A stretch of DNA of 64,000 nucleotides, from assembly GCA_019671135.1 (NCBI GenBank), contig JAHRHY010000019.1, positions 682,001-746,000 of the forward strand. Direction: 5' to 3'. The translations under genes and the position numbers were made by a program. The DNA comes from Linnemannia hyalina. Lineage: Eukaryota > Mortierellomycota > Mortierellomycetes > Mortierellales > Mortierellaceae. The stretch's first letter is position 1, and every line of letters starts with the position of its first letter. Shown in pieces: positions 35,697 through 48,104 of the stretch. Under the pieces are notes generated by a model. The model did not search any database, was not told where the DNA came from, and saw only the letters and a list, made by a program, of their open reading frames with translations.

Positions 35697-36977
35697 TTAA
35701 GCTTGCTTGGGACAGAGACCTCGGTAAGCTCCCTTGAGAGTATGCTCGATTTCGTCCCATGTGGCACTAAGGAAAAGTATGAATAGGTTAGTTAGAAGCT
35801 AAATTTTCGTGATGAGATTGCACAGCTAGATAAAAGTTACCTTCGAACAGACACACAAAGAAGCTTGAAGTGCTTCTCGGACGACTGTGCCCCGTCTTCA
35901 AGACAGGGCAAGGGTACGCCTACCAATTTCAAGATTTCCCCGAGCTCGAATGTTTCCTGATCCAAAGAACTGTCCAACGCGTAAAGGCGACAATGAAGAG
36001 TAGGAGTTTTGCATACCGCTGGCAAAGGAGTTGCAGGTGTTCTCGATCCGAAATAGCGAGGTTTGTTCACCCCATGCATCGGAGAAACATCCTGCGAAAT
36101 GGGATCGCGAGCGACGAACTGCCAGCAATGGTCAACGTATTTCAACGGAGCAGCAAGTGTGCCTGTCATTGTGGGAAAGCAGAGTCGTCGGCGTCAATGA
36201 CCTGTCGCGTCTCATTCACAATATTCGTGTAAAATTATTTAGTTTCTTACCTATGATCTCCACCAACGCGTGGTCAGAGGATCTCTTTCCAGTCAACTCG
36301 GTTGTACTGGCAAGTTGAGCAATATTTCTCGCAAAGAGGATGGACTGCATACGAATAGAACCAGAGAACACCTTGGAAGGGTCCTTGCAAAAAGTTACAC
36401 CGATTTTCTTTCCTGACCTAACTGAATTGCTGCAGGTCGCGTTCTTGAGTTTGGTGTTCAAAACCGGAACGGTTTGAGCCCCACCAAAGTCTATTATGTT
36501 GAAAAAGAATGGGCTTAGAATTTAGAATTCTTCGACAACATCCACAGCGTCCATTCGCTTATTAGGGTGCCGCTTTTACCTTGATAGAAATCATCGTCAT
36601 GGAGTTTGCGCTCCTCATATGACCACAGTGAGTCCTCATCCGAGTTGGAAAATGGTGCAGGGGATGCTGGTACTGCATGGTAAAGCGGCGCGTCACTTTG
36701 CATCGCAGTAGCATCCGTCATATCTTGGTTGGAGGAAGGAATATAACCGCTCTACAGAATTGGTGGCGTTTGTTAATTAGATGAGAGAAGCGACCATCAT
36801 TCTACCACCAAACGAAGCTAAATGTGAATGCAATACCATTTCCGACTGGAGGCGCTGTTCAACATCAGTTTTTTCGTTTATCGGTTCGAAGTAACCGTCG
36901 ATGGCCGTCTGCCGGTCTCTTGTAGGGGCCAGCTTGGAAAACGAGTTGAAGCCACCTGAAACTCTGTCCGACTGCAT
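35697..36977 (-). CDS. Unidentified 314-aa protein, five exons
   Basis: Five exons, 36977-36837, 36751-36580, 36490-36251, 36162-35841 and 35766-35697, join with GT-AG sites (GTATTG, GTAAAA, GTAAGA, GTAACT donors) and fully matching phases to a TAA. The product starts MQSDRVSGGFNSFSKLAP. It has an acidic, disordered N-terminal third (SNSDEDSLWSYEERKLHDDD) and a more structured rest (ARNIAQLASTTELTGK, KYVDHCWQFVARDP, FELGEILKLVGVPLP, ATWDEIEHTLKGAYRG). No membrane span or signal peptide. I recognise no family. The gene sits tail-to-tail with HEM1, whose stop is about 190 bases away. An upstream 5' exon cannot be excluded. Confidence 0.6.
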
Positions 36978-37331
36978 GTTCGATCGTTCTTCTACCACCA
37001 GTCGACCGGAGAGTGCAAAGAATTTGGATTAACAATACTTAAGACCACCATGGTGTATTGGTAAAGATAGGAAAGAGTTCATTGTTGACATGCATACCTT
37101 GATGGAAGTTGAGGCGGACAAAGAAAGGAGGGAAGGTGTAAAGAAAAGGTGGAAGCAAGAAAGTACCTCGAAACCGTGCAAGTGCAAGCAGTCACATGAT
37201 AAGCTCGAAGCACAGCGAGAGTGAAGTCAGTTTATGAACAAGGAGAGTGTATATGCAAGTGAAAGATATATTCTAACAGAAGATGGTCGCCTCTTATAGC
37301 GAGATGAAGACTCGCAGTACCCTACGTTGAA

Positions 37332-39746
37332 TTAGGCTGCTGTCAATGCAGAAGGAAGGCTACACATTGACAACGGGGGCAACGACAATGACCACTGTCG
37401 CCTATGAGGGACGCCACTGCTTCTCCCTCCATCGTCACCTCCTTCTCTCTCTCCTCCTCCCCTTCTTCTGTTGTTGCTGCTGTTGCTGTTGCTACTGACA
37501 TGCTCGCGAAGAAGCCTACCACCACCGCCGCCACTATTGCTATTAATATTACTGGCATTTTGGTTTCCATTGTTGTTGTTGTTGTTGTTGTTGTTGTGTC
37601 TGTTGCTTACGTGGTTCATGCTCCCACTAATACCTGCTCCCTTAACCATCCTCCTGCTCCTGCTATTATCATTGTTGTTATTGGTATTGTTAGAGAGAGT
37701 GGTTGTTGAGGTGGTTGTGCTGCGGAGGTGTCCTTGGAACAGGTTGAGGTTGGGGAGTTTGAGCGCCCCCATGACAGTCGCCTTGAACGACTTTCTCACT
37801 GTTGTTGTTGGTATCAGCTGGCTGTTGTTGTTGTTGCTGTTGTTGATCGTAGACTCGCCGTTTCCAATTACTTTCTTCCCTTTACCCTCTCTGCCATCAA
37901 CATCCGCATCGTCGTTGTCCCCCTCCTCGCTTGTGGTATCGCTGCTGCTGTTGAGGTTCCTCCAGTCCGTGGACTCTGTTCCTTCACATTCACTATCACC
38001 CACAGGTCTCAAACCCATTCCAGCTCCAGATCCGGCAGTAATGATGGTCGTCGTCCCAGTCATGGCGATCATCGCATTTGATGCAGATGACAAAGACGCA
38101 GTACCAGTGAGAGCAGTCGAGGGAACCGATGACGATGACGACGTTGGTACTACTGCTGTGGGCGTCGTAGGGGAAGAAGAGTGTCCAGACAATGACGGAG
38201 GGTTGGTGGTTAGGGGCAGTGAGACCATGCTCTTGGATCGTTGCTGACTCTGCCACTTGTTCTTGAGCGAAAGTCCAGCGATTCCTGACTTTGCTGTTGT
38301 TGCTGTCGGCAAAGTAATTTCTCCGGTTCGAGCATTAGCAGAGGTGTTGCGTCGCTGCAGGGGAAAAAACATGGAGGATGAAAAGGGTGGCGATGTCGAC
38401 GACGCGTTCCCGTTAGTCCCAGTAGTTGTAGCAATTGTAGCTGTCGTTGCAGCTGCTGGCGTCTCAAGGACAGTAGTCGCATTACTCGAAACAGCCGCAG
38501 CCATGGTGGTGGACGAATGAGAAAAGAGCTGTTCCTTGATCTTGGTTCCAAACTGGTTCCACGCGTTCGGGAGGGAGGTATGTTTCATCCGACGACGACT
38601 CTGCTGACGGTGTCGGTCACGAAGACATTCCTGGCAAATCCGTTGGACGTATCCGAGGCCAAAGCATTCTTCGCAAGCCTTCCTGCCGTTGAAGCAGAAG
38701 ATGCAGGGGAGCGATGAGGGGCCGTAGGGGGAGGGGGATGAGGGAATTGAATAAGTGGAAGAAGAAGGAAGAGGAGGAGTGAGTCGAGATTTGGGTGTGG
38801 TTGTTGTGATGGTTGTGGGGGATGATGGAGTGATCGACGACGATATTGAAAGTCTGAGATGAGGAAAAAAAGGAGGTGAAGCAGTAGAGGAGCGAGTGGT
38901 GGTAAAGAAAAGAGGGGCGGTCATATTGGCAGTAGGAGAAGAAGGGGCAGACCGGGTATAGGATGGATAAGGATAATCGGTAATCATAGAGAGGGAGATG
39001 TCCTTTGCAGGGATCGGCGAGACGGGCGAAGACGAGACGAGAGATTTCTGCGGGTGGCCTGACGGTAAGGGGAGCTGGTAGGAGATAGAGAAGGTCTTGA
39101 TCTTCGTGGGTCTTGGACTGGGAGACAAGATCTGAGGAAGTTGGATAGCGGAGGGAAGAGGAGGAGATGGGGTCTGGGAAGGAGAAAGAGATGGAGGAGG
39201 AAGACCTCCTGCTGAAGAAGAAGATGCTGTTGGTAGAGGTACTGATGCCGAGATGACCGCCGAGGGAGGAATAGCAGTGTCCCCAGATGGGGCAGATCCG
39301 GATCCTGTACGCTGGAGCATCTTGGCTGTGGTAGTCGTAGCCAGAGGACCGCAGCCTGCGATGGGAGAAGCTGCCTCGATGGAAAGACTGCTACGTGGAG
39401 AATCCTTAATTGGCGTCGAGCAAGCTGACGAGGGCCTAGAAGAACTAGAAGCAGTTGACGAGGAAGACGACAGACGATGATGATAGTGCCCATAGTTGTT
39501 GTTGTCCTTGCTACTTCGTCGCTGCTTCTGTTGGAGCTGCTGGTTCGGCTGTTGTTGGTTCAGATGATGTTGTTGGAGTAGCTGGTGGTGGTGGTGGTGG
39601 CCGTGAAAGTGTTGGGCGACAAGAGAGCCGGCATGACATATATCGCAGGCGATAGAGCCCAGGTTACACTTCTGACACTTTTCTCTTACAAATCCTCGAG
39701 AACACCCAGCACCGCTGTTGGAAGCACAGGACTTTGTCGTCGACAT
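37332..39746 (-). CDS. Long disordered protein with two CXXC-rich (DnaJ zinc-finger-like) motifs
   Basis: Single exon, 804 aa, from the ATG at 39746 (the frame further upstream has no ATG). Residues 7-41 hold paired cysteines in CSRGFVREKCQKCNLGSIAC then DICHAG. A second cluster follows around residue 340: CIFCFNGRKACEECFGLG then ICQEC, close to the CXXCXGXG zinc-binding pattern of DnaJ. There is no J domain, so this is only a zinc-ribbon-like match. Between and after these the protein is Ser/Thr/Pro/Asn/Gln-rich with His and Gln runs. The last codons are partly duplicated at 27190-27345. Function unknown; a regulatory or adaptor role is a guess. Confidence 0.75.
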   Translation of the reverse strand: MSTTKSCASNSGAGCSRGFVREKCQKCNLGSIACDICHAGSLVAQHFHGHHHHHQLLQQHHLNQQQPNQQLQQKQRRSSKDNNNYGHYHHRLSSSSSTASSSSRPSSACSTPIKDSPRSSLSIEAASPIAGCGPLATTTTAKMLQRTGSGSAPSGDTAIPPSAVISASVPLPTASSSSAGGLPPPSLSPSQTPSPPLPSAIQLPQILSPSPRPTKIKTFSISYQLPLPSGHPQKSLVSSSPVSPIPAKDISLSMITDYPYPSYTRSAPSSPTANMTAPLFFTTTRSSTASPPFFPHLRLSISSSITPSSPTTITTTTPKSRLTPPLPSSSTYSIPSSPSPYGPSSLPCIFCFNGRKACEECFGLGYVQRICQECLRDRHRQQSRRRMKHTSLPNAWNQFGTKIKEQLFSHSSTTMAAAVSSNATTVLETPAAATTATIATTTGTNGNASSTSPPFSSSMFFPLQRRNTSANARTGEITLPTATTAKSGIAGLSLKNKWQSQQRSKSMVSLPLTTNPPSLSGHSSSPTTPTAVVPTSSSSSVPSTALTGTASLSSASNAMIAMTGTTTIITAGSGAGMGLRPVGDSECEGTESTDWRNLNSSSDTTSEEGDNDDADVDGREGKGKKVIGNGESTINNSNNNNSQLIPTTTVRKSFKATVMGALKLPNLNLFQGHLRSTTTSTTTLSNNTNNNNDNSRSRRMVKGAGISGSMNHVSNRHNNNNNNNNNGNQNASNINSNSGGGGGRLLREHVSSNSNSSNNRRRGGGEREGGDDGGRSSGVPHRRQWSLSLPPLSMCSLPSALTAA

Positions 39747-42022
39747 TACACAGAACAAGTAGTAAAAGATACAATGTAGAAAAGTAAGATGTGAAAAGTG
39801 AAAGGAAAGAGGAGTGGTTTGTCAGTTACCAAGTGAATAAATGAATGAAAACAAAGAGAAAAGAAATGAAAAGAGGGGGATGACGATCACAAGGGACAGG
39901 TAAAAAGGAGAAAGAACGAAAAGAGATGAAAAAGCGAGAGAAAGAAAAGTGGGATAGGAAAAAGGGATAGGCTCCAGCTGACTGGTTTGAAAAGGTCGCT
40001 CAGTTTTTTTTTTTGGGGGAAAGGCGAGGGAAGGGGACAAACAAGTAAAGAAAGTAAAGCTCGTGTCGATGATGGGCTTTAGTTGTTGTGTTGCTTGGTT
40101 GTTTGGGCAAAGTGGAGAAGAAAGAGAGCGTGAAAAATGGTCAGTAGGAAAATAGCGAGGGAAGGATAGTAAACAGTATCAAAAGAGAGCGAAGAGCGGA
40201 GAGGAGGAAGGGGGAAGAGAAAGAGAGAGACAGGAGACACAGAGAGTAGATGGCAATGGACAATGCGATTAGAGAGAAAAGCTGAGCGGGAGTTCTTGAT
40301 GGAATGGAGAGTGATGGTTGTGAAGGAGCTGAGAGAGTGATGAAGGATAGGGTGTCAATGGTTCGTGAACGTGTCGAATGCGTATGGATGTATGGTTGAT
40401 GCCGATCGATTGAACGGGATAAAAAAAAGTAGTACATCCAAGGGAGTATGTTGAATAAGAATGACAGGGGTCTGTTTGTGCATGTGTACAAGCCAGACTG
40501 ACAACGAAGGAAAGGAAAATAATAAGCAATGTTGCATCGACAGAGAACGGACAGTACCCCCTTTTTAAAACCAAAAATTGGACATGTGGACATGCTTCAT
40601 TCACGAAGGCTATACTCAAAACTCAGTTCCGGATGAAAGTCAAGCCTCGTTCTTTCTATGACCCCGGTCAACGATTACCCACCACTGCCACGACGACGTA
40701 CTTCTCAGCTACTCAGTAACAATCGTCATTGTTGTCATTCCTTCTCTTCTTCTCACGCACATTCATCGTATTCCCTTTCTTGGTCCAAAAAAGCTGGAGA
40801 ATATCATAAAAAAGCACGCTCGCTTTCCACCGAGACCCTTCCCTTATTGCCATGTGCGCATGAAAATGGTTTGTTGGGCTTCAACTTTAAAAGTATCTCT
40901 CGTCGTCAACCTCTCCTTCTCTTCCGCACTCGCCGGAATAAAAAAGATGCGAACTCATTCCGACCATGCCAAAAAAAATCAACAGCAGGAAGGATTTGTT
41001 GAGTAACTAGGCCAAAGAAGAGAACAGAAATGAAGCAATCGCTTGTGGAAGTAGAAAAGCAATGGAAGAGAAGAGAAGGGAAGAGAAGAGAAAGAGGTCT
41101 CTTGCCCCTTTGTCGTGAGGTTGGTAATGGTCCAAGAAAGCGCTTTAGTATGACAAGAAAAGCAGCTTCACTATTCTTTGTTTTCACGCGCGTTGAGAAG
41201 AGTGAAAGAGAACCGCTAGTGGGGAGGAAACAGATCAAGAGTGAGGGAAAAGGAAGCAGGTAAGAGGATGAAGCATTGGGTAAAGACAGTGCGAGACAGG
41301 GAGGACGTAGGGGCCTCATAACCTCAGAGAAAGCTCCTTGTTTTAGTTTTTTGTGTGTCATCCAAGAACATGAGTAAAAATACCGATGTGGCAGTTGTGA
41401 GAGGGTTTGCCAAAGGTGTATCTTTAGGACAACGACTGAATATGGCTCTCTATATCATAAAGCTGAAAGGATGGAAGACAAGGATGGAATGGATGAAAAG
41501 AAGGGGCTGGCCGTTGAGAAATGACATCCGGACAGTCCCAAGGGGAAAAGGGATCCGGATTGGGTCTAAACTCATTGTCCGCACGGAGTTGCATTTCTCA
41601 GCTGAACTCGGGAGCAACAAGGCTGGAAATGAAGGGGAATTGCGAAGGATGAACAAATGAATATTTTTATTACAGGGGTTTGCGGGGGGTCCGCCATCAT
41701 CCTTCACAAGATGCACGGGGTCGAACAGAGAAGTTAGCCTTGTGCATATTAGATGTCGGATGGTGGAATGATAAATATAAAATAGCTGAAGGACGACAGA
41801 TAGAAGCACAGAAAAACGACTCTTGCCTTGCTTGCAAAGAAGCAGGCAGTGGAAGAGAAGAAAGACGAATGAAGTAAAATACATGGAGATGAGAAGAGAT
41901 ATAATATGGAGCGTGTTGGGTCAAAGGGTTGAAGGAATTTTGTTCAGCGGTGTGACCACAGGTGCAGGTCCTTTGCTCTTCAATGGAAGAAGAAGGTAAT
42001 AAGGGTCGCCGGTGTTCTTGCT
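39747..42022. other. 2.3-kb intergenic region; no gene seen
   Basis: It lies between two minus-strand genes: the promoter of the Cys-motif gene on the left and the 3' flank of the seven-span protein on the right. Sequence is purine-rich on the plus strand to about 41.2 kb. Frames up to 150 codons are low-complexity or begin without ATG. No RNA gene or mobile element is recognised. Confidence 0.5.
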
Positions 42023-43900
42023 TTAGTAACTAGGAGCGCTTGAGGAACCGGCGCTTGTTTGCTGGTGGTACTGCTCTACGTAGCTCTCGACGGTGACAGA
42101 GACGTGCGAGTCAAGAGGAGCGACCTGCTTCTCGGACTGCGTCATGAAGCTCTGGGGCTGCTGCCGACGATCGCCCGAGGACCTCTCAATGAGGTTGTTG
42201 ACCGATCGTCCACCACCGCGAGAGGTCACCCAATGGACGGTGATTGCGTTGAGTGTGACATCGACAGTACAAGAGGCCAGACAGATGAGACCGCGTTCAT
42301 AACCCTTGAAGAGCACCAGGGTGAAGACGTTTCCGGTACTGAGGACAAGAGCCATGAGAGATCCCATCAGTGTGCGACGGGCCACATCGCGGAGCTTGCC
42401 CTTGGAAGGGCCTTGGAGGAGCGAAGTCGACGACATCAATGGGCGAATAAAGAGAAGAGTCAGCCAACTCGAGATGAAGATATCGTAGATGATCAGAGTC
42501 ACTGAGGCAGGTGGCAAGAGACCGATTTTGCACTCGCCGTTGTCTGACACCTCAGAGACGCGGTAGACAATCATCAGGCCAAATATTCCCATGTAAGGCA
42601 CAAGCAGCGCCAAGTTTACCCTATACAGCTGAGTTTTTGTATTGAAAGATACGAGAGTTAGAATTGTCTTGTCTCATTGGCTGGTGATTGACGAGATATG
42701 TACGCGACCGCGACTTAGACGCGTCGCAAAGTTGTGTCATCTGTCTCGCGGAACTCTATCACTTACCATAAAGTTGGCGCGGGTGGTTCCGACGGCCGTG
42801 ACGACATAGACCTTCTCCATGAGGAAGAGGTAAATGATAATCTTGGAGATGGCATAGAGGGTAATACACATGTAGACGGACATGGTGCACGAGATTGCGT
42901 TAAAGTTGTTGGTCTGGACCAACATGGCGGCGATCAATGAGAATGTCCACGAGATGATGTACAACCACACGACTAGGCCACGCGCATAGTTGATCGTACT
43001 GAGCTTAGTTCCAGCCGTCTTGCGTCCAAAGAGGACCGACATGGCTGAAATTGATGCCAGCGAGATGAACAGCGAGATCGACTCTGCATGACATCGCGAT
43101 GGGCGTTTTGGTTTAGGGGGGGGGGGGAAGAGTCGAAAGAGAGACATGGAGGGAGATAGAAACAAGGTATCAGAGAGAATGAAGGTTAGCAAAAACGGTC
43201 CTTGGAGTGCATGCAATTATGTTATTATGTTATCATTGTGCGACCTCGGAGGACTATATCGAAGGGTGTAGAAGGAGATTGTGTGCGAGTCCAAGAAACC
43301 AAGATTGACACACCGGAAGGGAAGTCGGACTGGGGGTAAAGTGGAGGCGAGGGAGGGGAAGTCGATTCAAGTGGGGGAAGGGGAAGTATCGATGGATGTA
43401 TGATGAGGAGGGGCTTCGGTTGTTCATGCAGACATGGTGTAAGGTTTGCCCCTGAATGCACCAAGACAACAAAAAAGACAGACACAAAAAAAAAGAGCGT
43501 GCCCACGTAACTTCTCTGTGTTGTAAATTGCATGATGGGTACCCTTCAAACAAGACGCAAAGTGAAATCATGCAAGATGTAGGAAGAAAGGAGGGGTGAT
43601 TGTTTTGTTGTTGTTGTTGCCTTTGTTGTTGTGCGAAAGTTGACAACAGGCAGACAGATCATCACTAGCATTGTTGTTTTCCTTCTTGTGAAGTTCATTT
43701 GATTGGCGCGCATTTTCTTTTGTTATTTTATCTCTGAGGGTGTTGGCGGGAAAGGGTAGGGAGGAGTAGGGGATGGGTATGGTGGAGAAGAGGAGGGAGA
43801 ATGCAACAGTGCACGGTGAAGGGACCAGATGTGGAGGTTGGAGTGGGAGAGAAAGAATGAGTGTAGTGGATGTGTTACCTTCTGGGTCTGGAGTGTACAT
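42023..43900 (-). CDS. Seven-span membrane protein, receptor-like, unidentified
   Basis: Three exons, 43900-43879, 43083-42767 and 42628-42023, join in matching phase (GTAACA and GTAAGT donors) to give 314 aa. The first intron is about 795 bases, long for this window. The short N-terminus (MYTPDPE) leads into seven hydrophobic segments, including ISLFISLASISAMSVLF, GLVVWLYIISWTFSLIAAML, AISKIIIYLFLM, LALLVPYMGIFGLMIVY, ASVTLIIYDIFISSWLTLLF, LMALVLSTGNVFTLVLF and GLICLASCTVDVTLNAITVHW. A hydrophilic tail of about 70 residues follows, ending SSAPSY. The topology fits a G-protein-coupled receptor or other seven-span protein, but no family motif is clear. The long first intron makes exon 1 the least certain part. 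Confidence 0.7.
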
Positions 43901-46900
43901 GGCGGATGTGTTGCTGCCCTGGCTGTTATTTGTTGTTGCTCTTCAGATGAGTAATTTGCAAAGGATAGAGTGGATTGAGAGAAGGATGAGGAGGAAGGAA
44001 GGAAGGATTATGTTGAGCAGGTGAACGGGAGAGAAAGAGGATCGGCGAATGGAAGTGAAGGACAAAGGGAGGGAAAAGGGTCTGTCTCCGAGTCGGAGAA
44101 GTCGAGGAAGGTCGAGAACGAGGAAAGGAAGATAAATGGGAGTAAGGGGATGAAGTGGGTGCACCTTGGAATCTATTTCAGAGAAGGATGAGGAGCAAGA
44201 GAGAGGACAGAAGAACATTCATATCTCGTTTTTAGTTACTTGTTGCTTGGTGTGTTTGGCGGTGGTGGTGGTGTTTTTATTTCTGAGATGTTCTTTTTTT
44301 TTATGAGAAAGGGTGTACAAGAGCACGGAAGGAAGTATCGCAGAAAGGTGAGTGGTATTTGTCGCTTACAAGGTGAGATGAGATCGTGAAATCGAATAAA
44401 TGAATGTAGAAGAGAGGGAGGTGTGGTTGCTTGAGGGGACGTGGGAGTGGATTCTATTATTTTGTTTGCGTGTGTGCGGGAAGAAAAGAAGCGGAAGGAA
44501 AGGCGAGTTGGAAGGAAAGGTGTGGTGTTTTTGTCTGTTCAAGTCGCGGTCGGCATGAAGGGAGAATGTAGCATGGACAGATACAACAAATGGGGTATAA
44601 TATATGGGCAAAGAAGAATGAAAAAGAACGAAGAGTGTGAATCAAGAGCAAAGAGGACAGTCACTGCAAAAAGGAAAGAAAGAGAACGAGGTCGGGGTAC
44701 TTGGATCGAGTAGCCTTTTATATAAGATCCGTGGTCTATCTCCAAGGAGGAGGCAAGTCAATTGAACAAATTGAATACAAAAGAAACAAAGAGCGATCGA
44801 GCGAGGGCCATGGCCCATGGCCATGGGTCCTGAGGGACACCACCACCAGCACAACAACAACAACAACAAAGGACCAAATTGAAGTGGAGACAGACGGTCC
44901 AACGAACAAAAAAAACGAAGGGATGAGCGAAAGGGGGCACAGAGAGAGAACTGAATGAACAAATTTCAATTGTTTGAAGAGAAAAGAAGACGCTACTGCG
45001 ATTAGATGCGTGTTTTTTTTTGTTGTTGTTAAGGAGGCATGAAAGGTAACAGAAGAACAGAAAGAAAAAACAACCCCTAATGGAGGAAGGGGCGTACACA
45101 TACATGTACATAAATTCACCCACAGGAAACAGGAAGAAGAGGAGGAAAGACCATTCAACGCTTGAATGGATGTAAAACATACGCGTTTATGTTCTCAATG
45201 TAGTAGGGCGAGGAGAATGAATGCAATGGCGCATGGAGAGAGCCAAATGGGAGGATAATACACGAAAGGAATGCGAGATAGAGAGCAACATTAGTGGAAG
45301 GCGATTGAATGGATGCAACGACTACAACAACAAATATTCATTCATTCAAACAATCACCCAAACTCATTTCAGATGGACTAGAACCATTCAGTCCAACCTC
45401 ACACATGTACTATTCACGACGTAGCAAGACTTGTTGCAAAATGCAGTGCTGTGGGTATCTCCATTCACCCATTCATTAGTCAATCTCTCCATCCTTGTCA
45501 AACTCAAATAAGCGCCTCGACTGGTCAAAAAGCCTGGCCGCTAACTCCACCCGTCTCTGTCTTGTCCATACATATCCATGCTTCCCTTTTGTTACACCTG
45601 CCTTTTCGTTGTTTTCAATGGTGTTGCATACGTCCTCATTGATTGGCCATACGCAGGCCACAGTCCATTTCTTGATATCTTTACTTTACCAAAGACCAGC
45701 CTACTCTCTCTCTCCTCTCTCTCTTTCTCATTCTCTTTCTCTCGCCTCGCTTAGCCAGTTTTGTTTTTGGTCACGTCTTGCACCCAATATTTATCACTCA
45801 ATTGCCCATTGTTCCGTTCAAGAATGCAAGAGGGAGTGAAGGGGGAAAGTGGAAGTGAGGATGCACATCTAAATTATCTTGGACTCCATTTCTACCTCCA
45901 GGCCAAATCGACCCACTCTTAGTATCTTTTACTATCGCTTGATTTTCTTTAACAACAGAAGCGGATAATTTTCATCGGCAGGTACACATAGGTGTTGAGT
46001 GAGAGGATGAAAGCCACGAATATGTTCTAGACGTCTCCCGATTACAAAGAGCTTTTTCAACGGCTTGATTGAAAACGAGTAAGACATGCAACGACCATTG
46101 AAATGAATAAAGTAATGGAGCAAGGGTTAATGTGAGGTTACGTTAGTGTGTGGGGGAGGGGGCCACAAGAATGTATTATATTGAAAAATTGGCTCTTCTT
46201 TCCTTTTTTCAGTCAGTCGTTCACTCCCCTAGTTTTTTGCCACGAGGAAGAAGAAACTGATATGCGATCAATGCAAAGAAGCAGGGCATGGACGAATTGA
46301 ATTTCACGGAGATAGATTTGATTGAGGATGAAATAAAAAATAGTCAATCAGGCCAGTTGAGCATTGTTTGATTTTTTGCTTGGTGAATGTTGTGTCGCGA
46401 ATGTGTGTGTGCTGATGACTGATGGAGGGGTGAGAAGAAGAAAAAAAAAAAGACATACAGCAAAGAGGTACGATGGCCAACGGTGCGGTGTTCATGCTTC
46501 AGGGGTTGCAAAAGTATGTTTATTGGGGCGATGGATGAAGAGGGATGAGGGATAGGATTAATTGGTTCTAGTTATTGCAAGGGGAGATGAAAACAGGGGG
46601 GAGGGGAGGGGGGAGATGATGATGGATAGGGAGGGAAGGAAGCAGGAGCGGTCAGGCAGGGGTGAAGAAAGTTGAAGCGTACGCAGCAGCATCAGCGAAG
46701 AAGTGTAACAACAAGTCTGACCTAAGAGGGACACATCAGCTGAGACAACACGTTTTGCTTATGGTACCCCATTTTTTATGAACCGATAGTTAGTGTTCCA
46801 CCATCAAGTCTTGAAAGTGCGGCGTGAACGAATGCAACTTGTTGTTTGTGCCACCGTTATGCAAAATAATCAATAACGACTACAACAACAAAGACAACAC

Positions 46901-48066
46901 ATGCCCAACAACGCAAAGTCATCATAGTGCGCCCAAGAATACATCAACGTATTTGTTGACTAAACAAAGCATCGATGCCATATTACTACACACTGAGATT
47001 GGGATATATAAAGCCCTCCGTTCAACCATGTAAAGGAGCATAGGGTGGATGTACGGTGTCCTGCCCAATCTTGTGCCACACCCGCACACGTATCCATACA
47101 CTTGCGCTGGCCACCAGCAAAATGACCCAATTGTTTGCTGCCTTTATTTTCTCAGATTCAGCAGGTTCCGCATATCAACGCCTCTTTCTCTTCGCTCACT
47201 TTCTTTCTCTCCAGTGCCAATCCATTCTCTGTGTTCCCACTTTCTCTTTTGGGCCCAGCGTAAAGCGAAGCGAGGAGAGGGAACGGGAGGATCTACCTCT
47301 GATGTACACTTAGCAATGCAGGGTTTCCTTTGCACTCTGGCATACCTGGTTTTCTATTTCCTCCCTAGCGAAATTTTTAACATTCTTGGGGTCGCTGTTG
47401 TATCACTGCAGAAGTGCCAGTAAGAGGATGAAGGATTGACAGACAGAAGGACTGAGCAGCCGAGAGAAGGGAAGGGGATTGTTTGACCGACTGGATGAAG
47501 GAGCAAGAGAAAAGGGAGAGAGATGAGAGACGGCGTGCTGCATGAATGATATCCTAGCCATCGACGCAAGTGTGTACAAGGAAAAAAGTACACGCCTGTT
47601 GTTGTCAACTCTTGAGCAATGCAATTTCCATCGTGCATACCACATGGGATGGTTGCAGGATTGTTACATTGTGGACAGACTAGACCCCAAGCTGCACAGC
47701 ACACTTTTAGCTTTATTTTTATTTTCCTGTCTCCGTTGAAGGAAAATTGGCTAATTATTTGCATGAACTAGCCCAACAAACGCCACCCTTCCTCTCCCTT
47801 CCCTTCCCCCTTCCTTGGCTTCCTTCTCCTTGTTTCCTCTTTCTGGCACCACTATTCAGTTCGTCTCTATCCGTTAATTGGCCAGCTCTCACTCTCTCTC
47901 TCTCTCTCTGCTTTCTGTGCGAAAATGTGTAGCGGCGAGTAGACAAACCGTTGAGTATTTATCCCATTGATATCATTTTCTACTTTGCAGGCATGGTAAT
48001 AAGTATACAGGAATAATACAAGAGAGCAAAAGGAGAAATAAAAGATACCAGGAAGAAGATTTCTGT

Positions 48067-48104
<38 letters not shown>

